Positions 59,630 to 64,000 of a DNA stretch of 64,000 bases are shown piece by piece. A program made the position numbers and the translations under genes. Source of the DNA: Lithospermum erythrorhizon (taxonomy: Eukaryota; Streptophyta; Magnoliopsida; Boraginales; Boraginaceae). Below the pieces are notes generated by a model. The model saw only the letters and a program-made list of their open reading frames with translations, was not told where the DNA came from and ran no database searches. The stretch covers positions 372,001 through 436,000 of the forward strand of contig JADFUC010000776.1 of NCBI GenBank assembly GCA_019722365.1, read 5' to 3'. Position 1 is the first letter of the stretch, and each line of letters opens with the position of its first letter.

Positions 59630-60345
59630 TTATATTCGAGTTCGATCGAGTAGTTATTTCGTTAAAGTTGAATAGTTATATTCGAGTTTGATTTTTTCGA
59701 GTAGTTATATTCGAGTTTAATTTTTTTTGACGAAGCTTTATTCGAAGTTATATTCGAGTAGTTAATTTCATTAAAGTTGAATAGTTGAATAGTTATATTC
59801 GAGTAGTTAATTTTTTCGAGTAGTTATATTCGAGTTTAATTTTTTGATGGAGTAGTTATATTCGAGTTTGATTTTTTGATGAGGTTCTTTATATTTTTTT
59901 TTTTATTTTCTAGGGGTTTTTCATTCCGTTTTTAATTTGTATAGTTGAATAGTTGATAGTTGTCGTTTTTCATTCCGTTTTTACCTACTTGATAGTTGAA
60001 TAGTTGATAGTTGAATAGTTTTTCATTCCGTTGAATAGTTGATAGTTGATAGTTGATAGTTGATAGTTGAATAGTTGATAGTTGAATAGTTTTTATTCCG
60101 TTTTACCTACTTGATAGTTGAATAGTTGATAGTTGATAGTTGTCGTTTTTCATTCCGTTTTTACCTACTTGAATAGTTGATAGTTGTCGTTTTGATTCAT
60201 AGTTATATCTATTTTATGATAAAATATTTTATTGATAGTTGAATATTTTATTGAATAGTTGAATAGTTGTCGCTCTTCTCGCTTGAAAACGCTTGGAATA
60301 GTTGATTAGTTGTCGCTTGGAAAACGCTTGAATAATAATAGTTGT
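59630..60345. repeat. Degenerate tandem repeat of GATAGTT/GAATAGTT words
   Basis: About 700 bases are built from two interleaved short words, ttgatag and ttgaatag (7-8 bases), with runs such as gatagttgatagttgatagt near 60040. Larger units recur: gttgtcgtttttcattccgt then ttttacctacttga (59950-60180), and tatattcgagtttaattttt (59650-59880). Nested short words and longer units suggest growth by slippage and unequal exchange. Confidence 0.75.
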
Positions 60346-60599
60346 CGCTTTTATCAATAGTCAATAATGTTTTCATTCTCGCTTTTTATGATAAAATATT
60401 TTACTGAGCAGTTGAATAGCCGAGAGTTGAACGTTTTTATTGATAAAAATATTTTTAATGTTTCTAATTTGATTGTACAGATGGGTACGTGGTGGTAATA
60501 ATAAGAAAGTAGCCGAGAAGTCGTAGAATGACGGCGGCACCCCCGAGCTCCAAAAAAAAAAAAAAAGGCCTGTGGATCAATTCTCGTATTCATATAGTA

Positions 60600-63500
60600 G
60601 AGTCCAAATCATCCCCTCCCCCCCTGCATTTACATTAGTTTGTTACACACGGGGCCGAATCGTTCATCATCCGCATCGACGACGCCGACATCGAAGTTAG
60701 CCTACCACGCCTCTGTCGACGCTTCCAAAGACTCCTGAACGCATTTGACAAACCCTATTTCTCTCTTCTGTTTCGCTGACGATGATGACGACGATGAAAG
60801 CATTTGATCGATCGATGTTGGAAATCAATGAATTGATTTCCTTTTTATTATGCCCGCTGCGACAATTGTGTAGCACCATTTATCTGGGTTGGTTAAATGT
60901 GATTATCGAACTTAGCGCTCACCTTAATCAGATAATACTAGTTCGGGGTTCTCATGATAATTTAAGGGTTACAGCTTCATTTCTAGATCTACTATTGATC
61001 GTCAGAATAATAGTAATTCTAGTCAATTATTATTATTATACAACTTTACTATTATTTGAGCCTGAAAAAGGCTCAATACATACAAAGGATATTCTAATTA
61101 TATTTCATGCATGAAATTAAAAAGAGACTAGATATCGAGAAACGTATCTCAATATTTATATATTCGGCAATATATATCGATGAACATCACTGGTTAAACT
61201 TGCAAGTTTAATCAATTAAGCAATTGAAATGATGAATATCTTGATGTTTATTCGGAGAAGTATCAAGTTAGTATTTTGACCGACTTCAAGTTAATTAAAT
61301 GAAACAACTCACTAGTAACTCATTTGATCGGGAAGCCATAACGGTCTAATTCAAGCTTAACGAAGCCAAACCGATTTCTTAACGAAAGGCTTAACGGGTG
61401 GAAATTGGCAATGGTATTTAAAGGGAAAGATGGGGCGGTTTTTTCATTTCATGAAACCTTTGCCTCCACCTCGACAAAGCCGCCTCCCCAAGAAACGGAA
61501 GGAATTTATCTTCCATGTTCACAACTCTACCAAGCCCAAGTCTACTTGACTCGATTCCCTCCCAGCGCAATCTAGAGGACATCGCTTTGGTGTTAGGATA
61601 AGAAATTGGAGAGGTTTCTCATGGGCATCTAGAGGCATCTTTGGAGGAGTTGGTTTTATTTCGCCTTTCCGCCGCGAATGTAAGAACTCTTGTATTCGTA
61701 ATTGTTAATTATGTGTTTTAAATTAATTTATATCATATCGGTGATCCGGATGTATGAGTTTGGTGTTTATCACAAATAAAATTCATACTAGATTCTAAAT
61801 ACGGGACGCATCTCGGAATCGAAGACGCCAAATGAGACGCCCGCTGCGGCGGTAGAAGATGACCTGGCCCACTCGGTGAGGTCCCCTATGGCCAAAAAAG
61901 TTGGAGCTAGATCCGCTACAATTCGTAAGTCTGTTAATATTGTCTAAATTGATTGAAATAGTTATATTTTTTATTTATGTTATCTAACTTTTTACTTTTT
62001 ATTCTTTAGGATATGCGGCGGCGGCTCTGATGTTAAGAGGTTCTTCAGGAGACAGATTATGCGGGGTTCTATCAAGTTCGGCCGTCAGATAAATCGACGC
62101 ATATCAGGACTATATCCGAAATCTTTCCAAGTAAGTATAAATTTTTTGTTTGATTTAAAAGTTGTTTAAATATTTTTAGTAAATAAAAGCGTAATTAAAT
62201 TTTGTTTTATTTGTCTTTTCAAGAGAGATATAAGATAAAAAATGGGACATATGCTATGGCGCAAATTAAGTGTTCGAGCAGACCGCTGAAGAAGCTGAGA
62301 AATTTATTGACGGCTAATGAAGAAGCAATACCGAAGGTACCGGATGGCTTACTTTCGATCTAATTACGCAGCTGTACCGGCTCACTGTGTACCTCCGCGG
62401 CCGATTGGGAGCGATTCGCATCGACGTGTAATTAGCAGGCCGGACGCGAGATAGTGCGAAGCCGAATCGCCAGAAGCTGTGGGCGGCTGGGGTGACCGAT
62501 GGGCGCAAATATCCGTTTTCGGGAGTAAGTCACCGGGTCGATCGGCCGCGAGTGAAAGAAAGAAAATACTTTTATTTTTTATTTAATTCAAATATTTTGT
62601 TGAATTTCTAATTAAAGTTTTCTTTTATTTGTGTTTCAGAGAAAAAGACTGGAAAAGTGGGTTCACCATCGGGTATTCTATGAAAATGAATGTTAAGAAA
62701 GTTATTGTAAGGACACCTCGAGGAGATCGGGCGAAGTTTACGAATCTGCTGGGACATGGCATTTGTAAGTATATTTAGTTTGTTTGTTTATATATGTTTA
62801 TTGTTTATTTTGTAAACATAGAGCCCTTTATCGCGACGTGTTCAAATCGGGCAGGAGCAGACAAGCCTCGATTCCACGACGCTGCCTCGGGAGATAAGGA
62901 TCCGCTCAGCTTCACTAAATAAGACTTCATGATCTCCACGGATTGCGGAAGGGCGGGTTGGCAAAGGCGTGCGCCGTGTGTTCTAGCACCGCTAAGTTTA
63001 GTTTGCTTCGTGGATGATCTATTATTAATACCACCACCTCTCGCCACCGCTGATGCATGGAGGAGCTCAAAGCGGATGCGCGAGTGAGGCGAATGAAAGA
63101 AAAGAGGCGTGAGGAGTAGAGAAGCGTAGCCCTTCTAAGGAGTCGGGTCGCTACCAAATTGACAAGGAATGCTTAAAGCGTATGGTCAAGGATCACATAC
63201 GATTTATACTCGTCGCTTCATGATTTAAGTTAGAAGTTTGCCATGTGCCCTTCCAAATGACAACGTGACCGACGTTAGCCTCCTCAATGACGATACAGTG
63301 GGAAGCTCCACGACGAATCGGGTTGTTGGCCCGTATGGAGATAACGACACTCCACCTCAAGACACGCCGGCACTACATCGGAGCATCACCGGAGACCCAT
63401 ACGCACTCCACACACCGGCTCCCACAACCCCAAATTTCGTGGACGACCGCCCAGATGATACGGCGGACTAGATTGATCCGCTTTGTATTTATATACATTT

Positions 63501-63850
63501 CGCATCGTGTTTTATATACTTTTTGTACTTGTTTGTATATACATTTCAGTATTCCTGCTTATATATATGTTTTTATGTGTTCATTATATGCGCTTCGTCA
63601 TGCTGCTTATATGTGTTTGTTTATATTTAGTTTGTTTGTTTATTGTATCAGGTTGATTTATGTCAGGGTTGGTGTCTCTTGCGTGCTCTGAATTGTGTTT
63701 TGTTAATCAAGCTTTTTTTCCTCGCAGATTTAATGAACGGCCATCGGGCGGAGTCGGCTCTGGTACGGCGCGCCGCTTTGTTCTGAGACGGCCTGAGCCT
63801 GAGTTTTGAAAAAAATTGGTCTTTCATATTATTAAAGTATTGTAAGTCCA
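60600..63850. other. GC-richer region, probably a decayed transposon; no intact gene
   Basis: Short coding-like stretches appear in changing frames with stops between them. Examples are RIDDADIEVSLPRLCRRFQR near 60690, FYQVRPSDKSTHIRTISEIF near 62070, NRQKLWAAGVTDGRKYPFSG near 62470, VRTPRGDRAKFTNLLGHGI near 62720 and EELKADARVRRMKEKRREE near 63060. GT-AG-like junctions occur at 62041-62640. The style (KxNRQKLW..., basic helical stretches) suggests a plant CACTA-type transposase accessory ORF, but no motif is diagnostic. An ORF at 63238-63471 (TGA/TAG-bounded, rich in D, T and P) may be its tail. The function is not assigned. Confidence 0.3.
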
Positions 63851-64000
63851 TTCCCATACGGTACTTGTATTTATTTCACAAAAAATCATTCTTAAATTGT
63901 GTTATAGTATATTATATGTTTTAAATCAATCATAACTAATAATATGTTATATATTATTGTATATTATGTTATAAGACAATCATAATTACATATACTATGA
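63851..64000. other. AT-rich end of window
   Basis: No feature seen. The words taatatgttatatattattg and gtatattatgttataagaca show simple AT repetition. Confidence 0.5.

Noticed and set aside
63238..63471. 77-codon ORF as an independent gene
   Set aside because: It has a biased Asp/Thr/Pro composition, no motif, no clear promoter, and lies in the decayed block.
1..64000. tRNA, rRNA or other structured RNA genes
   Set aside because: Only SINE-type pol III boxes were found. No complete cloverleaf or rRNA segment was recognised by eye.

Overview
This is nuclear DNA of a dicot plant. The evidence is intron-split plant genes with GT-AG junctions, AT-rich intergenic DNA, plant-only families (lambda glutathione transferase, PsbQ, MORF RNA-editing factor, PLS-class PPR protein, plant RS2Z splicing factor) and plant transposon remains. 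I cannot fix the order or species from sequence alone.

Layout. 0.6-6.3 kb (-): a TBC/Rab-GAP gene wrecked by several in-frame stops and frame breaks. 7.3-9.6 kb (-): an intact lambda-class glutathione transferase (8 exons). 9.8-13 kb: SINE and MITE insertions and an RNase H-like fragment. 13.1-14.7 kb (+): MOS11-like nuclear mRNA-export factor (5 exons). 14.7-21.9 kb: non-coding DNA with MITEs and a possible decayed NAC gene. 21.9-23.6 kb (-): clade D-like PP2C phosphatase (4 exons). 24-33 kb: gene-free, with a Helitron 3' end, a possible second Helitron, a LINE tail and a Ty1/copia RNase H relic. 33.2-34.6 kb (-): a conserved coiled-coil protein of unknown function (5 exons). 36.2-38.2 kb: a CACTA deletion derivative. 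38.7-40.2 kb (+): an intronless PPR gene, tail-to-tail with an RS2Z33-like SR splicing factor at 40.5-43.0 kb (-), which has a minisatellite upstream. 48.4-50.4 kb (-): intronless EXO70. 52.9-55.0 kb (+): MORF9-like editing factor with two frame problems. 55.7-56.8 kb (-): psbQ, with G-box and I-box upstream. 58.3-58.9 kb (-): NDR1/HIN1-like protein. 59.6-64 kb: an octamer-like tandem repeat and GC-richer DNA that looks like a decayed transposon.

The genes are independent transcription units, not an operon or cluster. The functional links are loose. MORF9 and PsbQ both serve the chloroplast, and MOS11 and RS2Z33 both act in nuclear RNA handling. The PPR plus RS2Z33 pair matches, from memory, the Arabidopsis neighbours At2g37320 and At2g37340, which suggests conserved microsynteny. 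I did not find a convincing undescribed system. The most informative signals are the decayed TBC gene, the poly-C frameshift in MORF9, and several mobile elements whose termini and target-site duplications can be read directly.
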